12,553 nt of DNA from an uncultured Collinsella sp. (GTDB taxonomy: Bacteria; Actinomycetota; Coriobacteriia; Coriobacteriales; Coriobacteriaceae), in assembly GCA_902494295.1 (NCBI GenBank), contig CABUSL010000048.1:1-12553 (forward strand), written 5' to 3'. Position numbers and translations under genes: made by a program. Shown piece after piece: positions 1 to 7,125 of the stretch. The number at the start of each line of letters is the position of its first letter. The stretch's first letter is position 1. The notes beneath the pieces were generated by a model that saw only the letters and a program-made list of their open reading frames with translations, was not told where the DNA came from and did not search any database.

Positions 1-1143
1 AATGGCGCGGTTGAGCAGCGGGTGCGAACCCTTGTCATCATTGAGCTCGGTCCACACGTCATTTGAGACGCCGCCGATAAAGACGGACGGATCGAACTTG
101 GGCTGGCTCGCCATGCCCAGGATCTCGCCATTGTTGGGATCGAGACACACCACAGCGCCGTTGCCGGCATTGCTGTAGCCAGTGGTCTTGGCAAGCTCGA
201 TGGCGCTCGCCAGCGCCGTCTCACAGGCCTGTTGGATCTTAAGGTCGAGCGTGAGCTTAATGTCGGAGCCGGCCTTCGCGGGCACGGCGCCGGCCTGACC
301 GGTCACATTGCCCGAGGCATCGACCTTGACGGTCTGCTCGCCACGAATACCCTGCAGCAGGTTTTCGTAGTAGCTCTCAACGCCCGCCTGGCCCACGATA
401 TCGCCCGACTGGTACGTAATCTTGCCAGCAGAAGCATCATCATCGCCAGAGGTTTTCTTATTCTGGGCCTCGAGCTGCTCGGAGGTAATGGTGCCGGTAT
501 AGCCCAAGATATGGCATGCCGTCTCGCCGTATGGATACTGGCGCTCGGTACGCTCGGCAATCTTGACGCCCGGGAACTCGCCGGCGTGTTCCTTGATATA
601 GGCAACCGTGGAGCGACGGACGTCCGTCGCGATGGTATGCAGGCTCTGAGCGCCCTCTGTATTGTCCTGAATATTGCGAAGGACCGCCACATAAGGCATT
701 CCAAGCACGTTGGCAAGATGGCGAACCAGAACCTCATCCTCGGCAAGGTCGCGGTAGGCCACGACAGCAAGTGAGGGACGGTTCTGGACAAGCGCCACGC
801 CATTGCGGTCGAGGATGCGGCCGCGCACAGCGGGTGTGGTAACGGTGCGAGTCTGATTACTATTGGCCTGCTTCTCGTAATAGTCCGACGAGACCATCTG
901 CATGCCCCACAGCTTGACGGCAAGTGCCGCAAACATCGCGCCCACACCCGTGGTGAGGATGGAAAAGCGGCCCTTAAAGGCGGTCGCCGCGGTATTGCCC
1001 TCGCCCTCGGTGGCGCGCGGAGCCGTTCCATGCTGTGTATCGTAGGTAAAACGGGAATCGCCTCGACGCATGATGACCAGCGCGACCACGATGGCCACAA
1101 CCAGCACGATACCGGCGATAATAACCGTCATCTGGGAAGACAT
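1..1143 (-). CDS. mrdA: Penicillin-binding protein 2 (elongasome transpeptidase), N-terminal 381 residues
   Basis: Class B PBP that cross-links peptidoglycan during side-wall elongation, working with MreBCD and RodA. Visible motifs are the dimerisation-domain signature RGRILDRNG at residues 107-115, RQYPYGETACHILGY at 201-215, GVESYYENLLQGIRG at 254-268, and the start of the transpeptidase fold (GAVVCLDPNNGEILGMAS, 329-346; NRAI, 378-381). The window ends just before the expected YPPGSTFK-type segment carrying the catalytic serine, so the active site is not seen; this is a window-edge truncation, not a broken gene. The ATG at 1143 is preceded by GGGGAGG and lies 13 bases after the mreD stop. 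There are two predicted membrane segments, residues about 6-25 and 60-80. The second is the usual PBP2 anchor; the first is an unusual extra. rodA is not in the window. PBP2 rather than PBP3/FtsI is inferred from the mre context. Confidence 0.93.
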   Translation of the reverse strand, partial: MSSQMTVIIAGIVLVVAIVVALVIMRRGDSRFTYDTQHGTAPRATEGEGNTAATAFKGRFSILTTGVGAMFAALAVKLWGMQMVSSDYYEKQANSNQTRTVTTPAVRGRILDRNGVALVQNRPSLAVVAYRDLAEDEVLVRHLANVLGMPYVAVLRNIQDNTEGAQSLHTIATDVRRSTVAYIKEHAGEFPGVKIAERTERQYPYGETACHILGYTGTITSEQLEAQNKKTSGDDDASAGKITYQSGDIVGQAGVESYYENLLQGIRGEQTVKVDASGNVTGQAGAVPAKAGSDIKLTLDLKIQQACETALASAIELAKTTGYSNAGNGAVVCLDPNNGEILGMASQPKFDPSVFIGGVSNDVWTELNDDKGSHPLLNRAI

Positions 1144-1156
1144 CTACGGGCCTCCC

Positions 1157-1723
1157 CTATTTGAGCTTGCGGGTCTTGGGCTTAAAGCGCATACCCGTCT
1201 GGCGTCCGCCACGTGCGGAGAATCCATAGCCGGACTGCGGCACGACGCCGGACATCAAAAACGGAATGGCAACCAAACCCGTCAGGATCGAAGACGGCAG
1301 CGCATGGCCGAAGATCGCCACGACAAAGCTCGTCTCCAAACCCATAAACAGCAAGATGATGCTGTAGATAACATTAATGACGAGCGCGAAGGCGCCCACA
1401 GTGACGCCGCGCGCACTCGGGGTACCGCCCGTCTGACCGACGGCGCTGTGCACCAGGGCAAAAGAACCCACGGTCAGCAGGAGCGACATAACGCCCACCG
1501 GCACGGCAGCGGACAGGTCATAAAACAAGCCGCTGCAAAAACCGCACACGACGGCACGGGTCGGGTCGCCCGAGAACACGCTTAGGCACACCAGGATAAT
1601 CATGAAGTTGACGCGACCGCCCGCAATGGAGATCTGCGGTGCCAGGCCTGCCTGCAGCAGCACGCATACGATGGCGGCGATTACAAACGTGCGGGAGCTC
1701 ATCCCCTGCTCGTGTAGATCCAT
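1157..1723 (-). CDS. mreD: Rod shape-determining protein MreD
   Basis: Integral membrane partner of MreC in the elongasome. It is 188 residues from the chosen ATG, close to usual MreD size (about 160-190). It is hydrophobic, with about five predicted membrane spans (near residues 12-30, 38-52, 56-75, 78-96 and 108-130, plus 133-160), the conserved GFCSGLFYDL stretch at 61-70 and a basic C-terminal tail (KPKTRKLK). An in-frame ATG also exists at 1729, but the only ribosome binding site (GGGGG, just after the mreC stop) is one base from it and about seven bases from the ATG at 1723, so 1723 is preferred. It sits 11 bases after mreC and 13 before the PBP2 gene, so one transcript is likely. Identification rests on context, topology and this motif, because MreD sequence is poorly conserved. 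Confidence 0.9.
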   Translation of the reverse strand: MDLHEQGMSSRTFVIAAIVCVLLQAGLAPQISIAGGRVNFMIILVCLSVFSGDPTRAVVCGFCSGLFYDLSAAVPVGVMSLLLTVGSFALVHSAVGQTGGTPSARGVTVGAFALVINVIYSIILLFMGLETSFVVAIFGHALPSSILTGLVAIPFLMSGVVPQSGYGFSARGGRQTGMRFKPKTRKLK

Positions 1724-1734
1724 GGACATGCCCC

Positions 1735-2733
1735 CTATTCGTTCGAGCCGGAATCGGTCGTCTCGGACGTGTCGGAACTGTCATCCGAGCTCTCGTCCTT
1801 CGTCTTGGTTGCAGCATCGCGCGACGTTCCCTGCGGCGTGCTGTTGGCCGTGCTCACGTCCTCATCCGAGGCCGACTGTTCGTCGGTCAGCGAGGTAATG
1901 ACCAGCACTTCCTCGTTGTTCTCGGCCGTGGTCTGAGCGCGCACCACAATGGTGTAGTACACGTCGTTTGCCGATTTCTCAACCGACGAGACGGTGCCGA
2001 GCGGTAGACCCTTGGGGAACACACCGCCGATGCCCGAGGTCACGATGATGTCGCCGACTTTAACGTCGGAGTCGACGCTCACATACTCAAGACGCAGCGT
2101 GCCGTCAGCCTGACCCTGCAGCATGCCCTGGGCGCGCGTGTCCTGTACCATGGCGGACACACCCGAGTTCTCGTCGCCAATCAGGCGCACGGTGGACGTC
2201 TTGGCCGAGACTTCGATGATCTGGCCGATAACACCGGCCGAACTCGTCACAGGCATGTTGATGGTAAGGCCGTCGGCAGAGCCTTTGTCGATGGTTACGG
2301 TCGAGGTCCAGGCATCGCCCGAGGCACCAACGATACGAGCAGCGGTCGATTTGAGGTTGTAGGTCGACTGCAGCCCGACCAGCCCCTCCAGACGCTCGGC
2401 GGTCTTTTGAGCCTCGGAGAGCTCAGCAACCTTAGAGGTCAGCTCCTCGTTTTGCTTCTTAAGCTCGTCGAGCGTGTCCTGCGACGCCGTAAGGTTAGAG
2501 AACACGTTGCCGATCGCATTGAAGGGAGCCGCCACGGCCGAGCCCACAAAACGCACCGGCGAGGTAATCGTCGTTACGCCCGAACGCACGGCATGAATCG
2601 GCCCTGCCTCGCCCTCGCGGATGTAAAACGTGAGCAGCAACACCGAAATCAGGCTGAAAACAATCAACGGGCGCATACCCGTTGATTGTCGCTTGGTATT
2701 CAGATTTGTGGAGAAACCCGAAGATCGTGCCAA
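1735..2733 (-). CDS. mreC: Cell shape-determining protein MreC
   Basis: Bitopic elongasome scaffold linking MreB filaments inside to PBP2 outside. It has 332 residues: a short cytoplasmic N terminus, a membrane span at about 22-38, a coiled coil at about 82-118 (TLDELKKQNEELTSKVAELS), then the two-lobed beta domain at about 130-281 with the family-typical TSGIGGVFPKGLPLG (232-246). The last 50 residues are a low-complexity Ser/Asp/Glu/Thr tail, absent from many MreC proteins. The start is TTG at 2733, preceded by AAAGGTGG about eight bases upstream; the next in-frame ATG, at residue 20, would remove the cytoplasmic tail and lacks such a site. It begins 21 bases after mreB and is presumably co-transcribed with it. 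Confidence 0.95.
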   Translation of the reverse strand: MARSSGFSTNLNTKRQSTGMRPLIVFSLISVLLLTFYIREGEAGPIHAVRSGVTTITSPVRFVGSAVAAPFNAIGNVFSNLTASQDTLDELKKQNEELTSKVAELSEAQKTAERLEGLVGLQSTYNLKSTAARIVGASGDAWTSTVTIDKGSADGLTINMPVTSSAGVIGQIIEVSAKTSTVRLIGDENSGVSAMVQDTRAQGMLQGQADGTLRLEYVSVDSDVKVGDIIVTSGIGGVFPKGLPLGTVSSVEKSANDVYYTIVVRAQTTAENNEEVLVITSLTDEQSASDEDVSTANSTPQGTSRDAATKTKDESSDDSSDTSETTDSGSNE

Positions 2734-2754
2734 ATGGAATCCACCTTTTGGAAA

Positions 2755-3798
2755 TTAAGCATTGGTCTGGACGAAGCCGCCATCAAACGCATTGGCCTCG
2801 AGCACGCGGGCACAGCCGTTAACGACGTTATCGAGCGCCGTGGGGCTGACGTTGACCGAAACGCCGGTCTCATCGCGCAGACGCACGTCGAGTCCGCGTA
2901 GCAGAGCGCCACCACCGGTCAGCAAAATGCCGTAGTACATAAGGTCAGAGGCAAGATCGGGCGGCGTGGCATCGAGGGCGTCCTTGACGGCCTTGGCCAT
3001 CTCGTCGAGCGGCTTGTTGAGCGCGCGACGAATCTCCTCGCTCTCGATGCGCACGGTCTTGGGCAGACCGGTGATCACGTCGCGACCGTTGACCTCGACG
3101 TCGAGCTCGTCCTTGAGCGGCACAGCGGAGCCGACCTTGATCTTGATGTCCTCTGCCGTACGCTCGCCGATGGCAAGGTTGTAGGCATCACGAACGTGCG
3201 TGAGGATGGCCTGATCGAACTCGTCGCCGGCAATACGGATGGACTGCGAGACGACGATGCCGCCCATAGCGATAACGGCAACCTCGGTGGTACCGCCACC
3301 GATGTCGATGACCATGGAGCCGGTGGGCTCCTCGACGGGCAGGTCGGCGCCGATAGCGGCAGCCATGGGCTCCTCGATCAGATAGGCCTGGCGAGCGCCA
3401 GCCTGGATCGTGGCCTCAAAGACAGCACGCTTCTCGACCGACGTGACGCCGGAGGGAACGCAGACGACAACGCGCGGACGCGGGGTCCACGGATAGCGCT
3501 TCTCGGACGCCTTATCGATAAAGTAGCGAAGCATGGCCTCGGTAACATCGAAGTCGGCGATGACGCCGTCCTTCAGGGGACGAACGGCCACGATGTTGCC
3601 GGGCGTACGGCCGAGCATGCGCTTTGCCTCGATACCGACCGCCAGGATGCGCTCGTCGTTCTTGTCGATGGCGACAACAGAGGGCTCGCGAATGACGATG
3701 CCCTTGCCGCGCACGGAGACAAGCGTATTTGCGGTGCCGAGGTCGATGGCAAGATCGCCCGCATAGCTACCGAAGAACATATCCATCAAAGAAAACAA
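2755..3798 (-). CDS. mreB: Actin-like cell shape protein MreB
   Basis: ATP-dependent actin homologue whose membrane-bound filaments guide side-wall synthesis. At 347 residues it has normal family length. The nucleotide-binding motifs are all visible: phosphate 1 DLGTANTLV (19-27), connect/phosphate region YLIEEPMAAAIGADL (139-153), phosphate 2 DIGGGTTEVAVI (165-176) and adenosine motif LLTGGGALLRGLD (292-304). The N terminus MFSLMDMFFG is hydrophobic and could aid membrane binding. The start is TTG at 3798 with AGGAG five bases upstream; the ATG at residue 5 would be 17 bases from that site. It is the first gene of the mreB-mreC-mreD-PBP2 run. It is separated from the TPR gene by 115 bases containing a likely terminator, so it probably has its own promoter, though none is convincing by eye. 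Confidence 0.98.
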   Translation of the reverse strand: MFSLMDMFFGSYAGDLAIDLGTANTLVSVRGKGIVIREPSVVAIDKNDERILAVGIEAKRMLGRTPGNIVAVRPLKDGVIADFDVTEAMLRYFIDKASEKRYPWTPRPRVVVCVPSGVTSVEKRAVFEATIQAGARQAYLIEEPMAAAIGADLPVEEPTGSMVIDIGGGTTEVAVIAMGGIVVSQSIRIAGDEFDQAILTHVRDAYNLAIGERTAEDIKIKVGSAVPLKDELDVEVNGRDVITGLPKTVRIESEEIRRALNKPLDEMAKAVKDALDATPPDLASDLMYYGILLTGGGALLRGLDVRLRDETGVSVNVSPTALDNVVNGCARVLEANAFDGGFVQTNA

Positions 3799-3858
3799 CG
3801 CAACTCCTGATGTGTTGGATGATTGCTGGAAAACTACTAGCTCATCATACTAGCGCAA

Positions 3859-3891
3859 GCCCGGCACCTCACTTGCGGTGAAGCGCCGGGC
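3859..3891 (-). terminator. Stem-loop terminator after the TPR gene
   Basis: On the minus strand GCCCGGCGCTTCAC pairs with GTGAGGTGCCGGGC, a 14-bp stem with two G-T wobbles and a CGCAA loop. It starts 22 bases after the TPR stop codon and lies about 60 bases before the mreB start. The following tract (TTGCGC) is poor in T, so it may terminate weakly or only slow polymerase. The stem itself is clear; the function is inferred. Confidence 0.6.
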
Positions 3892-3913
3892 AAAGCTAAA
3901 TCCCATAAGGTCA

Positions 3914-5218
3914 CTACTGGTTGTCAGCAGCCGAGAAATCCATATCAAGCGAAGAAACGGCCCAGCCGATATGGTTGTCGGAGCGCACGAATTTGACGGT
4001 GTACTCCTGCTCGCCGCCCTTGGACAGCGATGCCTTCACCTTAGCGGTCGTCTCGGTCATGGACTGATCCATGCCCTCGACGGACACGGTGGCACCCTGC
4101 GGAATCGAGGAGATGATCATCGACTTAGCGTCCTCGGACAGGCTCGATGCCAGGCAAGACTCGGCCTTTGCGGTGTCACCGTCGCCGGCAGCCTGGAACA
4201 GATCGGTAACGACAGACTCCTGAGACGGGAAGCCAAAGCCGCGCGTGTAGGCAAAGCCCAGACCGCCCGCGGCGATCAAAATGAGCAGAAGCAGCACGAT
4301 GAAGACTTTGAGACCCGTGTGGCGATGGCGACGACGTACCTTGGCCTGCTTACGATCCTGACGGTCCTGCTGGACCATCTCGGACTCGGACAGCGTAAAG
4401 AAGCCGGTGTCCGAGGGATCGGGCATAAACTGACCGGTCGCGCCCGTAGGATCGAGCGGATCGACGGCAGGAGCGTCCATCGCGGGCGCCGGAGCCGTGG
4501 CCATAGCCGTCTGGGCAGACAGCGCGGCAAGCGAATCGTGCACGCGGGCAAGCTCATCGGCCTGCTCGGAGGTGAGCTGGTAGATGCCATCGGCAGTAGC
4601 GGCGTTAAAGGCGTCGAGTGCGTCGGAGGGACGGCCGGCGGCAGAAAGCGCCTGACCCATGCCGGCGTTGAGCGCACGCGTGTCGTCGCGGGGGCCGGCA
4701 AAGTCGATAGCCGTGCGGTAGGTCTCCACGGCATCCGCCGGACGGCCGAGCTTGATGAAGCAACGACCGAGCTCGCCGAGCGCGGCGGCAGGAGCCGGAT
4801 TGGCGCCATCGATGGCAGCCTGACGGAAGGCAGTACCCGCGTTGGCATAGTCGCCCGACTGGAACAGCGCGTTACCCAGGCCCAGATAGGCCTTGAACGG
4901 CGTGACATAAGAAGCGTCCTGCGTAGCAGCAGAGAACGCCTGAGCGGCCGTCGTGTAGTCGCCCACGGCGGCGAGCGCCTTGCCGCGGTTGGTGAGCAGC
5001 GCGCCGCGCTTGCCATAGGTGCCGTCGTTGAGGGCGGCGGCGTAGGCCTCGGCGGCCTCGGCATACATGCCCAGGTGCATCAAGGCGTTACCACGAAGGT
5101 GATCGGCCTCGCCCATAATCTCATCGGGAGTCTTTGCCGCCCCAAGCATCTGGGCTGCAGCGGAAAAATCACCCGCGCGGTAAGCGGCGCGGCCCTGTTG
5201 GATCAGCTGGCTATTCAA
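3914..5218 (-). CDS. TPR-repeat protein with one membrane span and an external C-terminal domain
   Basis: Function unknown. It has 434 residues. The N-terminal 230 are Ala-rich helical pairs of the tetratricopeptide type (about six units, near 2-28, 37-66, 71-101, 109-137, 144-172 and 180-210, with repeated G-x-A...G-D/R-Y/P-x-x-A patterns), normally protein-binding. A Pro/Asp-rich linker (238-270) and a basic stretch (KVRRRHRH, 293-300) precede a membrane span at 304-325. By the positive-inside rule the TPRs are cytoplasmic and the last ~110 residues are outside; that domain (SVVTDLFQAAGDGD..., ending in a beta-rich section) recalls DUF4878-type lumazine-binding-like folds, a guess from pattern only. 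The start is TTG at 5218, with AAAGGGG six bases upstream. It lies 11 bases after the cyclophilin gene, so they are likely one operon. Its place before mreB suggests an envelope-related scaffold role, but this is inference. Confidence 0.9.
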   Translation of the reverse strand: MNSQLIQQGRAAYRAGDFSAAAQMLGAAKTPDEIMGEADHLRGNALMHLGMYAEAAEAYAAALNDGTYGKRGALLTNRGKALAAVGDYTTAAQAFSAATQDASYVTPFKAYLGLGNALFQSGDYANAGTAFRQAAIDGANPAPAAALGELGRCFIKLGRPADAVETYRTAIDFAGPRDDTRALNAGMGQALSAAGRPSDALDAFNAATADGIYQLTSEQADELARVHDSLAALSAQTAMATAPAPAMDAPAVDPLDPTGATGQFMPDPSDTGFFTLSESEMVQQDRQDRKQAKVRRRHRHTGLKVFIVLLLLILIAAGGLGFAYTRGFGFPSQESVVTDLFQAAGDGDTAKAESCLASSLSEDAKSMIISSIPQGATVSVEGMDQSMTETTAKVKASLSKGGEQEYTVKFVRSDNHIGWAVSSLDMDFSAADNQ

Positions 5219-5229
5219 GGAAATCCCCT

Positions 5230-5772
5230 TTACTCGTGAACGATCTCGACATGGACGATCTCGTCGCCGGCACGCAGCTGCGAAATCACATCGAGACCCT
5301 CGACCGTGGTACCAAAGACGGTGTAACCGGAATCGAGGTTATGCTGGGCGCCCAGGCAGAAGTAGAACTGCGAACCCGCGGAATCGGGGTCCATGGAGCG
5401 TGCCATGGCAAGGGCGCCATCGACATGGCTGTTGCGCGGATTGGTGGCGAACTCGCCCTTGATGCAGTAGCCGGGGCCACCGGTACCGGGCATGCCGTCG
5501 GGGCCCTCAAGACCGGCAGCGACGTCGGCGCCGGACATATCGCGGGTATTGGGGTCGCCGCCCTGAATGACGAAGCCGGGAACATAGCGATGGAACTTAA
5601 GGCCATCGTAGAAACCCATCGTGGAAAGCTCGCAGAAGTTCGCGACATGAATGGGAGCGCCCTCGCCGTCAAACCTGACCTTGATGGTACCCTTCGACGT
5701 CTCGATTACGGCGCACTCGTCGCCGGCAAGCTGATACTCGGGCGTGTAGAGCTCTTTCTTAAAACCAAACAT
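5230..5772 (-). CDS. Cyclophilin-type peptidyl-prolyl cis-trans isomerase
   Basis: Catalyses cis-trans isomerisation of proline peptide bonds during protein folding. The 180 residues form a single cyclophilin domain with the catalytic core FHRYVPGFVIQGGDP (60-74: Arg62, Phe67 and Gln70 match Arg55, Phe60 and Gln63 of human CypA), then ALAMARSMDPDSAGSQFYF (120-138) and YTVFG (150-154). The tryptophan that confers cyclosporin binding in CypA is Asn145 here, as in many bacterial forms that bind the drug weakly. No signal peptide or membrane span is seen, so it is probably cytoplasmic. The start ATG has AGGAGGG upstream. It is the first gene of a two-gene unit with the TPR protein, served by the promoter at 5812-5841. 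Confidence 0.97.
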   Translation of the reverse strand: MFGFKKELYTPEYQLAGDECAVIETSKGTIKVRFDGEGAPIHVANFCELSTMGFYDGLKFHRYVPGFVIQGGDPNTRDMSGADVAAGLEGPDGMPGTGGPGYCIKGEFATNPRNSHVDGALAMARSMDPDSAGSQFYFCLGAQHNLDSGYTVFGTTVEGLDVISQLRAGDEIVHVEIVHE

Positions 5773-5811
5773 GTGGTTCCCTCCTCGTGCGTTTAAAGCA
5801 TATTTGTACGA

Positions 5812-5841
5812 ATTGTAGCAATAAGCACAGGCTTACATCAA
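5812..5841 (-). promoter_or_regulatory. Probable sigma-70-type promoter for the cyclophilin-TPR unit
   Basis: On the minus strand, TTGATG (5841-5836) and TACAAT (5817-5812) are separated by 18 bases. They match the -35 and -10 consensus at 4/6 and 5/6. The -10 box lies 39 bases before the cyclophilin ATG, leaving a short leader that ends in AGGAGGG. This 107-base AT-richer gap is the only strong promoter I see in the host part. Confidence 0.7.
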
Positions 5842-5879
5842 TTGCGCACGTAGGTTATGCCGACTATGGCGAACTAATT

Positions 5880-7022
5880 TTAGGAACGCTGCTGCGGCTT
5901 CCAGGAGCCCACGTTGGCGTCGTACTGATTCAGCGCGCTGTTGCCGCCCTGTGCGATGGGCACCAGGATATCGCTTTGGTGGGAACTCATCGACTCACCA
6001 TCGGGAATGGCCAGCGAGATATCCCAGCTCTGACAGATCACGTCGACACGCTCGTACATCCACTCGGCAAGCTGCTTTAAGTGGGCGATGTCATCCGCAT
6101 AGACCGTATCGTCTTGGTACTTAAGGTTGTTGAGCTCATCTTGCGTCTTTTTGATCTGGTCGCGCAGGGCGTAAGCACTCTGCGACAGCTCCTGACGGGT
6201 GGACAGCGGCGTTCGAAGATAGCCGTTGTTAAAAGAATCGATGACCTCGCCGATCTGGTCCTCGTCACCGTAGGACACGATGGCCTGATACAGACCGTCG
6301 AGCCTGGTATAGAGCTGATCATCGGTCAGCACGGTTTCTTCCTGGACCACCTCGGCAGAATCGTCCTGCTTGGTATCGTCCTCAGTCGCCTCACCCTTTT
6401 GGCGCGTAGGGAAGGTCGTCTGCGCGGCCTGGCCAAACTGGTCATAGAAGCCGGGCATAACACCCATGGGATCGGTCGTCACGAACCAATAGGCACCACC
6501 GCACACAAAGGCAAGGACCGCGATGATAATGAGCGGCTTGGGGATATGACGCTTGTGCTTGTGATAGGCGTCCTCGTCGGGATGCACCTTGCGCTTGGGT
6601 TTTTGGGCTTCGTCATGCAGGGAAACGGGCGTGGGAATATCGACCTTGGGGATACCGAAATCCTTATCGAAAGCCGGCAGCACGCAGGTCTCGTTGGGAT
6701 CGGCAGCGTCCGAAAGAACCGCGGCAGCCGAGGCGGGCGCATGAGGCACCTCGGTATCGATCTGCTCTTGCGTTAGGCGCGGAAAGCCCGCCGTGCGGCC
6801 CGCTGCCAGGTCGGATGCGGCCGCGTCCTCGGAGAGGATACCCGGAGCGGGGCGTCCGCATTTGGGACACGTACGATCATGCGGAGAAAGACGGGCACCG
6901 CAGCCCTCGCAGAACACGAACTCGGTGTGCTCGGGACCATCGCCCGGACCCACATAGGCGTTGCAGTAGGGGCAGAACGAGGCGCCGTCCTCGATAGTCT
7001 TAAGGCAATGCGGGCAGATCAC
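5880..7022 (-). CDS. Double zinc-ribbon, single-pass membrane protein of unknown function
   Basis: Starting from GTG at 7022, 380 residues. Two zinc ribbons open the protein: CPHC...CPYC (Cys3, 6, 17, 20) and CEGC...CPKC (Cys38, 41, 52, 55). A Pro/Ala/Asp-rich linker (60-140), basic clusters (KPKRK 141-145, KHKRH 155-159) and one membrane span (163-181) follow. The ribbons should be cytoplasmic and the last ~200 residues outside. That part has an acidic linker (208-232), then a helical region (233-335) rich in charged heptad-like stretches. The in-frame TTG at 7043 gives seven extra residues, but AAAGAGG lies five bases before the GTG at 7022, and many such proteins begin directly at the first ribbon (MICPHC). 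It is about 100 bases downstream of the ATPase, with no clear terminator between, so co-transcription is possible. Function cannot be assigned; zinc ribbons of this kind often mediate protein or nucleic-acid contacts. Confidence 0.88.
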   Translation of the reverse strand: MICPHCLKTIEDGASFCPYCNAYVGPGDGPEHTEFVFCEGCGARLSPHDRTCPKCGRPAPGILSEDAAASDLAAGRTAGFPRLTQEQIDTEVPHAPASAAAVLSDAADPNETCVLPAFDKDFGIPKVDIPTPVSLHDEAQKPKRKVHPDEDAYHKHKRHIPKPLIIIAVLAFVCGGAYWFVTTDPMGVMPGFYDQFGQAAQTTFPTRQKGEATEDDTKQDDSAEVVQEETVLTDDQLYTRLDGLYQAIVSYGDEDQIGEVIDSFNNGYLRTPLSTRQELSQSAYALRDQIKKTQDELNNLKYQDDTVYADDIAHLKQLAEWMYERVDVICQSWDISLAIPDGESMSSHQSDILVPIAQGGNSALNQYDANVGSWKPQQRS

Positions 7023-7125
7023 GGCATCCTCTTTTCGAAGCAATTCAAATAATCGAGGTTAGAGCATAACATCGCCACGGCCCCATAGGAGCAAGGCACC
7101 AATTCAACATCGCCAGGGCGCGTAG

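Noticed and set aside
303..1100. 265-codon minus-strand frame inside the PBP2 gene
   Set aside because: It is out of frame with PBP2 and its protein is Arg/Pro/Ser-rich nonsense. The correct frame runs uninterrupted from 1143 to the edge with PBP2 motifs.
3878..5239. 453-codon plus-strand open frame opposite the TPR gene
   Set aside because: It is an antisense shadow of a repeat-rich, high-GC gene, with no domain signature and no ribosome binding site of note.
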